Assembly: GCA_014549065.1 (NCBI GenBank)
Contig: JACDOX010000325.1
Span: forward strand, 310,001 to 374,000
Length of the DNA stretch: 64,000 nucleotides
From: Cardinalis cardinalis
Taxonomy: Eukaryota; Chordata; Aves; Passeriformes; Cardinalidae
Direction: 5' to 3'
The notes under the pieces were generated by a model. That model saw nothing but the letters and a program-made list of their open reading frames with translations. It ran no database searches and had not been told where the DNA came from. Made by a program: the position numbers and the translations under genes. Shown in pieces: positions 63,722-64,000 of the stretch (positions within the stretch are counted from its first letter, which is position 1; each line of letters begins with the position of its first letter).

Positions 63722-63844
63722 CTGCCCGGTGATGCCGGTGATCAAAGCCACCTTCCTGCCGTTCATCTCCTCGCCGTCGTCTCCCGGTGCGGCGGCGGCG
63801 GCGGCGCAGCCACACGCCTCCTTCTCTGCCGCGGGCTGTGCCAT
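63722..63844 (-). CDS. GMDS: GMDS exon 1 (coding part), GDP-mannose 4,6-dehydratase N-terminus
   Basis: GMDS converts GDP-mannose to GDP-4-keto-6-deoxymannose in the cytosol using bound NADP; this is the first committed step of GDP-fucose synthesis. The 41 codons open with MAQPAAEKEACGC, run through a six-alanine stretch and an acidic linker (GDDGEE, residues 21-26), and end in NGRKVALITGITGQ, the first beta strand and start of the glycine-rich nucleotide loop of the extended SDR family. The tail matches human GMDS (NVALITGITGQ), while the first ~27 residues do not, as expected for a variable leader. The chosen ATG has A at -3 and G at +4, a strong Kozak context, and no other ATG on this strand lies between it and the window edge. 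A second in-frame ATG (residue 27, about 63766) is an alternative start. The exon ends in CAG followed by GTAAC, a good donor, in phase 0, which fits exon 2 exactly. Confidence 0.95.
63789..63806 (-). repeat. GCC trinucleotide repeat coding for polyalanine in GMDS exon 1
   Basis: Five GCC codons followed by GCA encode six alanines at residues 14-19 of GMDS. The human N-terminus has no matching polyalanine, so this is likely a lineage-specific, length-variable tract outside the catalytic fold. Confidence 0.8.
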
Positions 63845-63884
63845 CCTCCTGGCGGCGGGCGCGTCCCAGGTGCGGAGGTATCCC

Positions 63885-63891
63885 GGGGCGG
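63885..63891 (+). promoter_or_regulatory. GC box (Sp1/KLF-type)
   Basis: GGGGCGG, about 40 bp upstream of the GMDS start codon inside the CpG island. It is a consensus match only. Confidence 0.5.
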
Positions 63892-63924
63892 AGGCGCGAC
63901 CGCCGGGGCGAGGCTCCTGGCGTT

Positions 63925-63933
63925 GGGGGCGGG
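63925..63933 (+). promoter_or_regulatory. GC box (Sp1/KLF-type)
   Basis: GGGGGCGGG, about 80 bp upstream of the GMDS start codon. It is the better of the two GC boxes. It is a consensus match only. Confidence 0.55.
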
Positions 63934-63964
63934 CACAGAGAAGAGGATGCCTGCCGACACCCAA

Positions 63965-63973
63965 GCTTACCTG
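63965..63973 (-). other. Consensus 5' splice donor upstream of GMDS exon 1
   Basis: The gene strand reads CAG then GTAAGC, a near-perfect donor, with GT at 63970-63969. It could end an alternative upstream first exon. An acceptor-like C/T-rich tract ends in ccag at about 63917, but the resulting 54-nt intron would be shorter than ordinary vertebrate introns. It is equally possible that transcription starts downstream and the donor is never used. Confidence 0.35.
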
Positions 63974-64000
63974 CGCTGCCCCGGCCGCCGCCGCCGCGGC

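Larger units (their letters stand above)
63420..64000. promoter_or_regulatory. GMDS: CpG island promoter of GMDS
   Basis: From about 63420 to the window edge the sequence becomes strongly GC-rich and dense in CpG, in sharp contrast to the AT-rich intron. It covers the start of intron 1, exon 1 and the upstream flank. No TATA box is visible upstream of the ATG. GC boxes of the Sp1 type lie at 63885-63891 and 63925-63933. This is the usual TATA-less promoter type of a housekeeping gene with dispersed start sites. The transcription start itself cannot be placed from sequence alone. Confidence 0.88.
63845..64000 (-). other. GMDS: GMDS 5' UTR and/or proximal promoter
   Basis: The 156 bases upstream of the start codon contain no upstream ATG on the gene strand. 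The frame of exon 1 stays open for at least 40 codons upstream, but only from a non-ATG codon, so I keep the ATG at 63844. A run of GCC triplets lies at the extreme edge (about 63984-64000), and a strong splice-donor match sits at 63965-63973 (separate entry). Confidence 0.7.

Noticed and set aside
63321..63960. Arg/Gly/Pro-rich frames of 65 and 164 codons in other frames of the CpG island
   Set aside because: GC-rich sequence has few stops; the frames lack a family signature and overlap the real exon out of frame. At least one starts at GTG.
63398..63964. 188-codon frame extending GMDS exon 1 at both ends
   Set aside because: Its upstream start is a TTG, not ATG, and it reads through the exon 1 donor into intron 1. 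Only the 41-codon exon is supported.

Overview
This window is vertebrate nuclear DNA, almost certainly from a bird. Two things point there. Three degraded copies of CR1, the dominant avian LINE, are present; two keep the CR1 3' end with its ATTCTGTGATTCT-type terminus and one is an internal or near-terminal piece. The only recognisable protein-coding gene is an intron-rich, vertebrate-style housekeeping gene. There are no operons, ribosome-binding sites or long intact reading frames. I cannot name the species.

The gene is GMDS (GDP-mannose 4,6-dehydratase, first step of GDP-L-fucose synthesis), read on the minus strand, so transcription runs from right to left. Exon 1 (63722-63844, 41 codons) sits in a CpG island at the right edge. 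It ends inside the Rossmann-fold glycine motif with ...LITGITGQ. Exon 2 (2898-2942, 45 nt) continues exactly in frame as DGSYLAEFLLEKGYE. Intron 1 (2943-63721, about 60.8 kb) therefore makes up nearly the whole window, and the start of intron 2 fills positions 1-2897. Exon 3 and the rest of the enzyme lie to the left, outside the window.

Layout: 1-2897, intron 2 with one CR1 3' end. 2898-2942, exon 2. 2943-63721, intron 1. Inside intron 1 are: a small CpG cluster followed by an exon-like segment on the opposite strand (about 5.05-5.21 kb); a CR1 3' end at 19.5 kb; an AT-rich block with homeodomain and octamer motifs at 20.65 kb; a 300-bp CpG-rich patch at 28.2 kb; three perfect or near-perfect hairpins at 33.9, 38.4 and 38.9 kb; a TA microsatellite at 39.8 kb; a purine-rich tract at 41.1-41.3 kb; a 16-bp purine minisatellite interrupted by an assembly gap at 49.6-50.0 kb; an old CR1 at 58.1 kb; and a 59-bp-period duplication at 58.45 kb. 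63.4-64.0 kb is the CpG-island promoter, exon 1 and the GC-rich first few hundred bases of intron 1.

I found no strong evidence of a new gene system. The best leads are the two CpG-rich intronic patches (candidate alternative or antisense promoters), the paired TAATTAAT hairpin at 38.9 kb, the homopurine minisatellite, and the splice-donor and G-quadruplex arrangement around exon 1. In humans GMDS lies beside the FOXQ1/FOXF2/FOXC1 genes, so regulatory elements for those genes inside GMDS introns are plausible, but that is inference. Most other reading frames are short chance frames in intronic DNA.
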